Source: Phaeosaccion multiseriatum (lineage: Eukaryota; Ochrophyta, other classes). From it: a DNA stretch of 64,000 bases. Under the pieces are notes generated by a model that was given only the letters and a program-made list of their open reading frames with translations, was not told the DNA's origin and made no database searches. Positions 12,450 to 21,748 of the stretch are shown here, in pieces. The stretch is from contig OZ218951.1 in NCBI GenBank assembly GCA_965112735.1, positions 5,518,001 to 5,582,000 on the forward strand. Reading direction: 5' to 3'. Positions within the stretch are counted from its first letter, which is position 1; every line of letters starts with the position of its first letter. The translations under genes were made by a program, and so were the position numbers.

Positions 12450-13311
12450 GGGTACGGGGAGGGGGCAGGTGCGGGGGAGACATGTTAGACGCACGCACGC
12501 ACGCATGGTTGTTTACCCACTACCCCCTCTACCCCCTCTACCCCCTCTGCACACTACACTGTCCTGCGCTCGCAACACAACACAACACAACATCCTACTT
12601 GCCTGCTGACGTTGGCGGTGACGTCACTGTACCCACTACTTGCTACCCCCCACCCCCTCCCCAACGCCCTCCTTGTACTTGCCTGCTGACGTTGGCAGTG
12701 ACGTCACTGTAATTGGCTCTCACGAACTCCATCCTGCGTATCTCCCTGTCCACAACGAGCTTTAGCCCCGCACTCTGCACCCTTCCTGCGCTGAGGCCCC
12801 TCCCAATCTTCTTCCACAGCAAAGGGCTCATGGTGTAACCGGCGAGGCGGTCAAGTACACGCCGTGCTTCCTGCAGGGGGGGGAGAGGGTGGGGAGGGAC
12901 GGTGAGTAGGACATGCAAATCCACGCACACGACACGTACACACCCACTCACCCACACCCACACACACACACACCCCTACACACCCACACATACCCACACA
13001 CACCCCTACACACCCACACATACCCCACCCACATACCCACACACACCCCTACACACCCACACATACCCCTACACACCCACACATACCCCACCCACACACC
13101 AACCCACTCACCCACACGCACCACCCACCCACACACACATACACACACCCACACCCACACATACCCCACACCCACACACACACACCCGTACACACCCACA
13201 CCAACTCACCCACCCATCCACTCACCCACACCCACACACCCACACACATACCCCACACACACACACACACCCACACACCAACCCACCCACACACCAACCC
13301 ACCCACCCACT

Positions 13312-13354
<43 letters not shown>

Positions 13355-13445
13355 ATCCACTCACCCACACCCACACACACACACACATACCCCACACACA
13401 CACACACACACACACCCACACACCAACCCACCCACCCACTCACCC

Positions 13446-13485
<40 letters not shown>

Positions 13486-15392
13486 CCCCCCCCCCCCCCT
13501 ACCTGTGCCTGCACAAGATCGTGGTCGATGCCCCTCGCCTCCTGAAACGCCCGTGTGATGGCCGCCTCAGTGATCTCGTGAAACACTGCCCTCTTTACCG
13601 GCACCTGCGGTTTCAGTTTCAGTGTCTGTGTCAGTTTACTCGCCCTACCAATCAGTTAAGGTCATTGGTTAAGGTCTAATGAACAAAACAGAGCTGAACA
13701 GATCGATATCGATATCGACATCGACATCGAAAATCGATATCGAATTCTCATTCGTCTCAGTGGTGAGCCAACTCCCTCCCCTCCCTCCCCTGACCTTGGG
13801 CTGCAAGACTTCCATGAGATGCCAGCTGATGGCCTCTCCCTCCCTGTCCTCATCGGTGGCCAGCACGATGCTGTCGGCTTCCTTCACGCCCTTGCGCAGA
13901 CGGGCGATGGTCTTGCTCTTGCCAGACATCTGCCATGGGGTATTGGGCATCGGGCATCAGTTTTGGGGTATTAGGTATTGGGTATATTCGAATTCAAGAT
14001 TACGTAAACCAATGAGATAAGCAAGCGACCGGGCACAGGTATCAGGTATTGGGGTACAAGGTATTGGGTATTGGGGGTACTCCTCTCCCCTTCTTTGCTC
14101 GCTTTCTTCTGCCCTTCCCTTCTCTCCTCTGCCCTCTCCCCCCCCTCCGTTCTCCCTCCCTCTCACCGTCACATAGAGCGGTTTAAAGTCGTTCTGCACA
14201 TCGACACCCAATGAGGCCCACTTCTCCTTCTTGAGCTCCTTGGGCACCTTTGAAGCGTTGGCGGGAAGGTCTCTGATGTGGCCTTCGCAACTGTCCACCT
14301 GGGGGATGGAGGAAGAGGAGGGAGGGAGGGAGGGAAGGGAAGGGACAATGTGAGGGAGAGAAGCACGAAGCACGAGGGGGTGACGGGGAGGGAGGGAGGG
14401 ATGGGTGAGCGGGAGGGAGGGATGGAGGGGAGAGGAGGGTAGGGTTGGGAAGAGAGGGCGGACAAGGGCAGAGGAGGAGAGGGAGGGAGATTCACATTAC
14501 ACACAGATTGAGGCAGTCCTCTGACTCATTCTATCCACTCCGGCGACTCAGTCCTGGCGGCATTGAGCTGTGAGCGTGAGAGTGCTTCGGTGGCACCAAG
14601 CTGGGAGAGAGACACGCATTCGGACTCTGGTCTAGGGTATTGGTCTCTCTCTCCCTCGTCGCTCCCTCACTACCTCTCTCTCTCTCTTGCCTCTCTCTCT
14701 CCACCTCTCTCTCTCCTTCTCTCTCTGTCTCCTTTTCGCCTAACATTCCTCTCTTACGCCGTACTTCCGTATTGACAATACAGTGGTCCTCCCTATACTG
14801 ACTCACTCACTCACTCACTCACTCACTCACTGGCTGACTGAATCACTGTCTCACTGACTGACTGAGTGACTGAGTGTGACTGATTGAGTGACTCACTCAC
14901 TCACACTCCCCCTCTTACCTTGTAAATCAGGCCCTTCGGGGCGGTCCTTGCGAGGAACTTGCTGATAGTCCTCGCCTTTGCAGGGCTCTCCACAATCACC
15001 AGGCTGACGAGAGGGCCGGCCTTGGCCTTGGCCTTTGCCTTTGCCTTGGACTTTGCCTTCTTCGCGGTGACCCCTCCTGCTTCTCCTCCTCCTGCCGCAT
15101 CACTTTGCGCCTGCCGCCCCAGAGTGGTGAAGCACGAGGAGCAAGCCCCGGAAGAAGGCAACGTCCTCCTCAGGCTCAGCGCTCGATAGGTGGTCTGCCT
15201 CCTCCCTGCATTGAGGAGAAGAGACGTGCGCAGGGCCATGCCTGGGTCTGCCCAGGCGAGGAGCAGCAGCGGCACGAGTGTCACCTCCAGCAACGGCCGC
15301 CACCGCCGCCGCCACCGCCTCCCCGACGAGACCCGAGCACCCTGCTGCTGCTGATGCTGCTGTTGCTGCTCCTGCTGAGGACTGCCAGCCAT
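3268..15392 (-). CDS. DNA topoisomerase IA (TopA-type) with two C-terminal HMG boxes, probably organellar
   Basis: Type IA topoisomerase, which relaxes DNA through a 5'-phosphotyrosine intermediate. Exons on the minus strand: 15392-14919, 14298-14167, 13929-13795, 13604-13503, 12870-12679, 12354-~12253, 12011-11797, 10863-10725, 10414-10216, 9929-9829, 9563-9357, 8773-8630, 8264-8112, 7694-7161, 6027-5958, 5724-5449, 5227-4615, 3385-3268; about 1300 residues, all junctions in phase. Toprim motifs are [16 protein letters not shown] in exon 1 and [14 protein letters not shown] in exon 3. Exon 5 has [12 protein letters not shown]. The catalytic Tyr is in ITYMRTD of exon 8, after TSTLQQ in exon 7. 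Lys-rich TopA C-terminal repeats (GRFGPY, GRFGPF) follow, then HMG box 1 ([15 protein letters not shown]), a Ser tract, and HMG box 2 split over exons 17/18 ([12 protein letters not shown]...[16 protein letters not shown]). The start MAGSPQQ is followed by Arg-rich and hydrophobic segments, suggesting a plastid or mitochondrial presequence (inferred). The donor of exon 6 is uncertain; the intron after exon 14 starts with GC. Confidence 0.9.
3386..4614 (-). other. topoisomerase intron 17, almost entirely simple repeats
   Basis: This 1.2-kb intron splits HMG box 2. On the coding strand it opens with GTGAGTGAGTGAG, that is, the donor is the first unit of a ~620-bp TGAG array. It continues through GGGA/GAAG-complement tracts and ends in a pyrimidine run before CCCTACAG at 3386. 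The phase fits: AA + A gives the Lys of ALYKAMSPEE. Confidence 0.75.
3991..4614. repeat. (CTCA)n / (TGAG)n tetranucleotide array
   Basis: About 620 bp of CTCA on the plus strand with regular CTCC interruptions (ACTCCCTCACTC), inside topoisomerase intron 17. Read on the sense strand, nearly every unit contains GTGAGT, a perfect 5' splice site consensus. It also creates long spurious Ser/Leu/Thr/His ORFs. Confidence 0.95.
6031..7040. repeat. 1-kb (AG)n / (ACAG)n simple repeat block with GCGTTAAGACAGACAG units
   Basis: The block fills topoisomerase intron 14 (7160-6028). From 6031 to about 6240 runs of AG are punctuated by repeated GCGTTAAGACAGACAGAG, then AGAGCAAGTGGGAG units, and from 6716 onward ACAG/GATAG repeats. 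Sense-strand polarity is pyrimidine-rich toward the 3' splice site (CTCTCTCTCAG at 6028). Confidence 0.9.
8785..9015. repeat. (GGA)n / (TCC)n repeat
   Basis: Near-pure GGA trinucleotide tract in topoisomerase intron 11 (9356-8774). On the gene strand it is TCC-rich and lies just before the acceptor TTATCAG at 8774. The long poly-Leu, poly-Pro and poly-Arg ORFs here are artefacts. Confidence 0.9.
9595..9735. repeat. (AG)n/(GAGC)n simple repeat
   Basis: AG-rich tract in topoisomerase intron 10 (9828-9564). On the gene strand it is CT-rich and precedes the acceptor CCACAG at 9564. Next to it, 9772-9825 is (CGCACA)n. Confidence 0.85.
11325..11785. repeat. (CCCT)n / (GGGA)n repeat
   Basis: About 450 bp of CCCT/CCTC tetranucleotides in topoisomerase intron 7 (11796-10864). 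On the gene strand it becomes GGGA directly after the donor GTAAGTAGGG. A related TGAG/CTCA tract lies at 10938-11000 nearer the acceptor. Confidence 0.9.
12395..12448. repeat. (TTG)n / (CAA)n repeat
   Basis: Eighteen or so TTG units in topoisomerase intron 5, 40 bp upstream (gene sense) of the acceptor of exon 6. Gives a spurious poly-Gln ORF. Confidence 0.85.
12592..12711 (-). repeat. duplicated exon end plus donor in topoisomerase intron 5
   Basis: The last ~30 bp of topoisomerase exon 5 with its splice donor (12671-12711) is repeated with one mismatch in the core at 12592-12632, 79 bp further into the intron. The shared plus-strand core is GCCTGCTGACGTTGGC, then one variable base, then GTGACGTCACTGTA. 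The copy keeps a CAA|GTAGG potential donor. Confidence 0.85.
12945..13490. repeat. (CA)n/(CACACCC)n simple repeat
   Basis: Half a kilobase of CACACA and ACACCC units in topoisomerase intron 4 (13502-12871). On the gene strand it is GTGTGGG-rich, beginning near the donor GTAGGGGG at 13502. Confidence 0.9.
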
Positions 15393-15733
15393 GGACTCAT
15401 TCAATGGAATCTCTCCCGCCTTTTGGAAAGAAGAATGGAAGGAGGAGTGGCAGAGCCCCACTGCCTCTCGCTTTTTGTTGGCGAGGTTGAACTATTCTCT
15501 CCTCAGCTGCGGCTTCCTTCCACAGCAGCGGTAGTCAGAGTCACCACGGTCCACACTCGGAAGTTCTTCAGAAGACCTTTCACCCTCTGAGCTTTTATAT
15601 TAAGCGTTGCCCTTGCGTGTGGAAGCAAGGACGACAAATTATGTCAATGAAAGCCGTGGACGACCATCTTTCTTTGGCGGCTGAACGGTGAGCCGCTCCA
15701 CACTCTCTCTGCAGCAGAACTGGTAGGGTGACC
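15393..15733. promoter_or_regulatory. divergent promoter region, topoisomerase (-) / CCT2 (+)
   Basis: The two start codons are 341 bp apart and face away from each other, so both promoters must lie here or overlap coding sequence. An AT-rich TTTTATATTA at about 15593 is the only TATA-like element. The region lacks the long simple repeats seen in neighbouring introns, consistent with constrained function. No element is proven. Confidence 0.45.
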
Positions 15734-18700
15734 ATGGCGACAGAGGCAGTACTGAACGCTCAAGCACAGGTAGACAAGGGAGCCAATGCTCGCCTTAGCT
15801 CCTTCGTCGGCGCCATAGCCATTGCCGACTTAGTCAAGACAACGCTCGGACCCAAAGGTACAGCGAACATGGCGGGGGAGGGAGCGAGGGACGGAGGCAT
15901 GGTACTGCAAGGTGTTTGTGGGGTAGTGAGGCTGGGGCGGAGGAAGTGGCAGCAGCAGGAGGAGCAGGATCCGCAACGGCAAACGCTGTCGCCTCCGACT
16001 TGCGCTGCAAATCTTGCGGCGCAGTCACTAAGCGGCATAGAGAGAGGGGGGGGAGCAGGGGTCCCAGGGATGTTCGGTGCTGCGATATTGTGATGGTTAG
16101 AGAGCCTAAGGAGGCGAGGGAAGGGGGGGGGTACAAGTCTTTGGCCTCTCAGTCCGTTTTACGGGGGTGTCCTTGAGGGCACGGGAGCTTCGGAAGGGAT
16201 GATTGGAGTCCTCCCACACAAATGCGCGGAAGGGCGGGAGCGAGCGAACGAGGGAGGGAGGAGAAGGGAGGCAAAGCTCTAGTCGGAGGTCTGGAGGGGA
16301 GGGCCTTCGATCTCGAGAGAGAGATAGCAACGCCATGGCACAGGCGACACACATGGTGCCGTGTCCTCCGCGACACCCTACCCCCTCCCTCCTTCCCATA
16401 CCCCACTCATCGCCCCCCCCCCCTGCCCTTCCCCCTCCTGTCCAACGCCCCAATATGGCCCGTCTTCCCTTCCTTCGTCCCTCCCTCCCACACCTTGACG
16501 CCTCAGGCATGGACAAGATCTTGCAGTCGATGGGAGGCAAGGGCAATAACATCCAGGTCACCAACGACGGGGCCACGATCCTCAAGTCCATCCACGTAGA
16601 CAACGCCGCCGCAAAGGTATGTGTGCGTGTGTGCGTGTGTGCGTGTGTGTGTGTGTGCGTGTGTGTGTATGCGTGCGCGTGTGCACCTACGCGGAAAGCC
16701 GCACGCCCTCTCCCATGGCCCCTCACCTTGCCCCTGCCCCTGCCCCTGCCCATATGACTGCTGCATGGTCCTGACACCAGGTGCTGGTGGACATCGCAAA
16801 GACGCAGGACGAGGAGGTGGGGGACGGCACCACGAGCGTTACAGTGCTGTGCGGAGAGCTTCTCAGAGAAGCTGAGGTCATGGGTGAGTAGGGAGGGAGC
16901 GAGGGGAGGGGAGGGAGGGGGGAAGGAGGAAGGAAGGACGGAAGGGAGGGAGGGAGGGAGGAAGGGAGGGGGGGGGGCAGGGAGGGTTCTGAAGGAGGGA
17001 CGGAAGGAGGGGCGGATGGACGAAACCCACCACCCACTAATTCAATCACCCACCCACCCACCCATCTGTGAACCCAGTGAACCAACGTGTGCACCCGCAG
17101 ACCATCATCGAGGGCTGGCGTATGGCCACAAAGATCTCCCGTGCAGTGCTGACGGAGGCCGCGCAGGACAACGCCAACGACGAGGCCCTCTTCAGGGAGG
17201 ACCTAATGAACATTGCCCGCACGACCCTCAGCTCCAAGCTGCTCACGCATGAGAAGGACCACTTCGCAGAGCTGGTAAGTCATCGAAACAACAGGGCTCC
17301 TCCTTCTTCCTCCTTTTCCTCCTTCTCCTCCTCCTCCTCCTCCTCCTCCTCCTCCTCCTCCTCCTTCCTCCTTCCCCTCCTCCTCCTTCTCCTCCTCCTC
17401 CTCCTCCTCCTCCTTGTCCGCCTCCTCCTTGCCCGCCTCCTCCGCCTCTTCCTTGCCCTTGACCTGTGCAATAACTCCCTTCCTCCTCTTCCCTCTACCC
17501 CACAGGCCGTGAATGCGGTGCTTCGGCTCAAGGGCTCCGGTAACCTCGACTACATCCAGGTACGCGTGGTGGTGGTATGGGTATGGGGCTCACAGATGGT
17601 GGGGCTCGAGAGAGCGAGTGAGGGAGAGAGAGCTTCACCCGTCATGTCATTCGCCTCCCTCCTTCCTCCTCCCCTCCCTCACCCCCCTCCCTTCCCTCCC
17701 TTCCTCCCTCTCTCCCCGCTCCCTCCCTCCCTCCCTCCCTCCCTCCCTCCCTCCCTCCCTCCCTCCCTCCCTCCCTCACCCCTCTCTCCCCCTGCCTCCC
17801 CCGCCCCACCCCTCCCCCTCACCCCCTTCCCCCCTCTCTAACAGCTGATCAAGAAGTCCGGCGGCACTCTGAAAGACTCCTACCTAGACTCAGGCTTCAT
17901 CCTGGACAAGAAGATTGGGGTCGGGCAGCCCAAGCGCATGGAGAGCGCGAAGATCCTCGTAGCCAACACCGCCATGGACACCGACAAGGTCAGTAGTACA
18001 GGAGGTGGTGATCCAGCAGCAGGAGTCAGTGGTACATGTACAGGTGTTGGTGGTACAGTAGTCGGTGGTACACAAGTTGGTGATACAGCAGCATAGCGAG
18101 CTCAGGTCAGATTCTGGCCTATTTTTTGCCTTACCAGTTACCACGGACTCTCTCCCTCCCATCCACTGCCATCCCATCCCTCTCCTCCCATCCACTACCA
18201 TCCCACCCCATCCACTGCCATCCCCCCCCCTTAGGTGAAGATCTACGGGTCCAGGGTGCGGGTGGACAGCATGCAGAAGGTGGCGGAGATTGAGGAGGCA
18301 GAGAAGGACAAGATGCGCAGCAAGTGCAACAAGATCATTGAACACGGCATCAACGTATTCATCAATAGGTATGTATGTATCAAAGAGGGCATACGGGTAT
18401 ATGAGGGCATACGGGTATATGAGGGCATACGGGTATATGAGGGCATACGGGTATATGAGGGCATACGGGTATATGAGGGCATACGGGTATATGAGGGCAT
18501 ACGGGTATATGAGGGCATACGGGTATATGAGGGCATATGGGTATAAGGGGGGAAGAGGTTAGGAGGCATCGAGGGGCAGGTGTGTCTGTCTCGGTATGTA
18601 CGCAGCGCCCGTATGTGTGTAAGAATATACACGCCTTACTTTTTTGCATCCATCCCCCCACTCCCCCCTCCCTTTCTTCCTCCCTCCCTCCCTCCCTCCC

Positions 18701-19543
18701 TCCCTCCCTCCCTCCCTCCCTCCCTCCCTCCCTCCCTCCCCAAAGGCAACTCATCTACAACTTCCCCGAGCAGATCTTCGCGGACGCCGGAGTGATGGCC
18801 ATCGAACACGCAGACTTTGAGGGTGTGGAGCGCCTTGCGGCGGTTACAGGTGGATCCATCTCCTCCACTTTCGAGCACCCTGAGCTCGCCAAGCTGGGAG
18901 AGTGTGACCTTATCGAGGAGGTAAGCAGAGTGTGGGGGAAGGGAGGGAGGGAGAGGAGGAGGTGATAGGTTCCGTCAACCCCACCCTCGGTCTCCACTCA
19001 CCACCCTCTCTCCCCTCTCCCCTCTCCCCTCTCCCTCCCTCCCTTCCTCCCTCTCTCCCCCTTCGTCCTTCTCTCCCCTCCCTCCCCTCCCTCCTGTCCC
19101 TCTCTCCCTCCTTAGGTGATAATCGGAGAAGACTGTTTGATCCGTTTCTCTGGCTGCAAGTCTGGCGAGGCTTGCACGATTGTGCTGAGGGGTGCATCAG
19201 AGCATGTGCTTGATGAGGCGGAGAGGTCGCTACACGACGTGTTGTGCGTGCTTACTCAGACCATTAAGGAGACCAGGACGGTGAGTAGCGGGGAGGGGAG
19301 GGGAGGGAAGGGAAGGGGGAGGGGGGGAGGGGAGTGGGGAGGGAGCGAGGGGAGGGGAGTGAGAGTGAGGGAGGGAGGGAGGGAGGGAGGGGTTGAAGGG
19401 GCGGAGGTGGGTGGGTAGTGAGGGGAGTGGGGAGTGGGGAGTGCATAGTGTATGGGCGACGTTACCTTTCTCTTCCTTCCTCTCCCTCTCTCTCCATGTT
19501 AGTCTAATCCCTTCCCTCCCTCCTTCCCTCCTTCCTCCTTCCT

Positions 19544-19574
<31 letters not shown>

Positions 19575-20218
19575 GTGTGTGTGTGTCAGGTGTGCGGGGG
19601 CGGCTGCATGGAGGTGGAGATGGCGGCGGCCGTCGATGCAGAGGTGCGTGTGTTTGGTGCGTGTGTTTGGTGCGTTGTGACAGCAAATGCCGATAGCCAA
19701 TAGCCAAGTGAGCCAAGCTGAGCTGAGCTGTGGCCCTGCCCCAGTCATGTCCACACCACTCTTTTAAGCACTTACTTAAAAGTACCATTACTGAGAATAG
19801 TACACGTATTAGAAGTGCACTTGAAGTTCTATTACTGAGAAGTATAGAGTAGAATTACTTGACCTCGTATATGCCTTACTGACTCACGTCACCATGACTC
19901 GCTGTGACTCACTGACTTACTAAATAGGTGGCCGCCACCCCTGGCAAGAAGGCTATGGCCATGGAGGGCTTCGCGAGGGCTTTGAGACAGATCCCCACCA
20001 TCATCGCCGACAACGGAGGGTACGACAGCTCGGAGCTCATCTCACAGCTTAGAGCGGCACACGCCCAGGGGGACAAGGTGAGGGGAGGGAGGGAGGGAGG
20101 GAGGGAGGGAGGGAGGGGGGGAGGGAGGGTGAAAGCCAAGGGTGCGCTATTTTGATTGGTGATGGCTTTTATTTGAAGCGGGTGGCTGGCACACACACAC
20201 ACACACACACACGCATCC

Positions 20219-20264
<46 letters not shown>

Positions 20265-20266
20265 CC

Positions 20267-20301
<35 letters not shown>

Positions 20302-20604
20302 TCAAACAAGGGAGCAGCGCCCCCCCTCAAATGCTTCCAATCCCTTACGTAAGCCCTCTGGCCCGATGTATATGCCTGCCATCCATTGCCATCCTCCTCC
20401 CTCCGTCCCTGCCTGCCATCCATTGCCATCCCCCAGACGGCCGGGCTCGACATGTACAACGGCTGTGTGGGGGACATGGTGGCCCTCGGTGTTCGAGAGG
20501 CCTACACCTCCAAGCTGCACGTGCTGGTGTCGGCAGCAGAGGCGGCAGAGATGCTCATGCGTGTTGACGACATCATCAAGCAGGCTCCCAGGCAACGGCA
20601 GTAG
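15734..20604 (+). CDS. CCT2: T-complex protein 1 subunit beta (CCT2)
   Basis: Subunit of the cytosolic TRiC/CCT chaperonin, which folds actin, tubulin and other proteins using ATP. Exons: 15734-15857, 16507-16616, 16781-16883, 17078-17274, 17506-17559, 17845-17988, 18235-18368, 18746-18920, 19116-19280, 19590-19643, 19928-20077, 20437-20604; 525 residues, close to the family's ~530. Every junction is in phase. Chaperonin motifs are intact: [21 protein letters not shown], and the ATPase motif [10 protein letters not shown]. The beta-specific stretches [55 protein letters not shown] and IIKQAPR separate it from other CCT subunits. Introns show G-rich starts and C-rich ends. Shares its upstream region with the topoisomerase gene. 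Confidence 0.95.
17995..18232 (+). repeat. CCT2 intron 6 carrying two dispersed motif families
   Basis: The donor half has GTTGGTGGTACAG, GTCGGTGGTACAC and GTTGGTGATACAGCAGC in a row (about 18043-18092). The acceptor half has CCATCCACTGCCATCCC repeated to the CTTAG acceptor at 18234. Both families recur in other genes in the window. Confidence 0.75.
18384..18545 (+). repeat. 18-bp tandem repeat, ~9 copies
   Basis: Unit GGGCATACGGGTATATGA in CCT2 intron 7, starting 16 bp after the donor GTATGTATG. Copies are nearly identical, so the array is young. The last unit is GGGCATATGGGTATA. No spacers or variable segments, so it is not a CRISPR. Confidence 0.95.
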
Positions 20605-20682
20605 GCAGGCAGGAGGAGGAGGAGGAGTATGGGCAGGGCAGAGAGGAAGGCATATGGGCAGGCGCAGGACAGGGACGTGGCT

Positions 20683-20688
20683 AATAAA
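20683..20688 (+). terminator. AATAAA poly(A) signal of CCT2
   Basis: AATAAA lies 79 bp after the CCT2 stop codon, followed by a T/G-rich stretch (GGGCTTTTTTGTGCTG). It fits a canonical polyadenylation signal plus downstream element. Position inferred only from consensus. Confidence 0.5.
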
Positions 20689-20689
20689 G

Positions 20690-21748
20690 GTTCCTTCCTG
20701 CTCTGGGCTTTTTTGTGCTGCCCGCCCCGTCCGGGGTGATGGTGTGTGCTGTGCACGATTTTTTCAGGCTTGCAAGTCTGTGTGATGGTCATGCCATCCA
20801 CTGCCATCCATCCCTGAGGGCAGTGCAGTGTAGTGTGGTTGTAGGCAGGAGAGAGAGAGAGAGAGAGAGACAGAGAACCCCGTGCACAAGTTTGGAGCAG
20901 CGAACAAAACAAACAAGCATTGTTTGTATCTATCCTGTCTATTACTCCTTCTGCAGAGTGAAGCTCCACACACTTCGCTCCTAGCACGCACCCACATGTA
21001 GCCTGTGCAATCGTTACTGGTAGGCAGACCCCATCCTCCTATCCCCCTCGGGTGAGAGTGTGGAGAGTGTGGAGAGTTCTATCCACCTTAGTCTCCAGAC
21101 CGGCCGCTTCAGTTCTATCCACCTTAGTCTCCAGACCGGCGCCGCTTCCGTGCGCTGGCACTGCGGCGAGCTCATTGGAGCGACGATCCCTCCAGGGGGG
21201 GCGGCAAGGGCCAAAAGGCCTCACCCACCCCTCACCCACCCTCACCCACCCTTGTGTGGGGGTCCAGTCTCACGCCCTCCCTCCCATGCTGAGGCGAGCG
21301 GGTGCGGGGTAGTTGTCGTCTGACTCATTCATTCCTAGTAGTCATTCATTCAAATCTGGGTGCAACAATACATGTAAGTCATCAAAAGACAAGCGTGGCT
21401 TGGAGTCATCAAGATTTTATTTGTTTTGGGGGGGGGGGTCCTTTGATGTTGAGGCCTTCCTTTGATCTTGAGGCCTTCCAAGGGTACTTGGGCCTTCCAA
21501 GGGTACTTGGGGCCTTCTCGGCATTTTCACACGGGGTTGGGGGGGGCGCTCCACAGAGGTGTACAGCCCTCCTCCTCCTCCTCCTCCTCCTCCTCCTCCT
21601 CCTCCTTCTCCTCCTCCTCCTCCTCCTCCTCCTCCTCCTCCTCCTCCTCCTCCTGCCTTCTCCCGGTCCGTGAAGCGAGGCAGTGTGTATCAAGCCATCG
21701 CCATTGTATAAATCAACGCCGTATTGCCTCATTATGTCAATGGATGCC
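20690..21748. other. convergent intergenic region CCT2 / SEC63
   Basis: No gene seen. It contains one decamer-type CCATCCACTGCCATCC near 20798, a 33-bp direct duplication at 21073-21141 (core TCTATCCACCTTAGTCTCCA), paired CTTCCAAGGGTACTTGG copies at 21474-21512, and a TCC trinucleotide run at 21569-21652. Confidence 0.55.
21073..21141. repeat. 33-bp direct duplication
   Basis: Two copies of a segment with core TCTATCCACCTTAGTCTCCA followed by GACCGGC, about 37 bp apart, in the CCT2/SEC63 intergenic region. Function unknown. Confidence 0.8.

Noticed and set aside
11284-12498. 404-codon minus-strand frame with Gly-Arg-Glu repeats
   Set aside because: Open only because the GGGA array lacks stops; it overlaps true topoisomerase exons 6 and 7 in another frame.
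4607-15461. a dozen separate small minus-strand genes
   Set aside because: Each fragment matches a consecutive part of one TopA-type protein and all are joined by in-phase splice sites, so they are exons.
18384-18545. CRISPR-like regular repeat
   Set aside because: The 18-bp units abut without spacers and lie in a CCT2 intron; a plain tandem repeat in a eukaryote.
20605-21748. possible tRNA or small RNA genes in convergent intergenic DNA
   Set aside because: No cloverleaf, A/B box pair or snRNA-like element could be recognised by eye. A covariance-model scan would be decisive.
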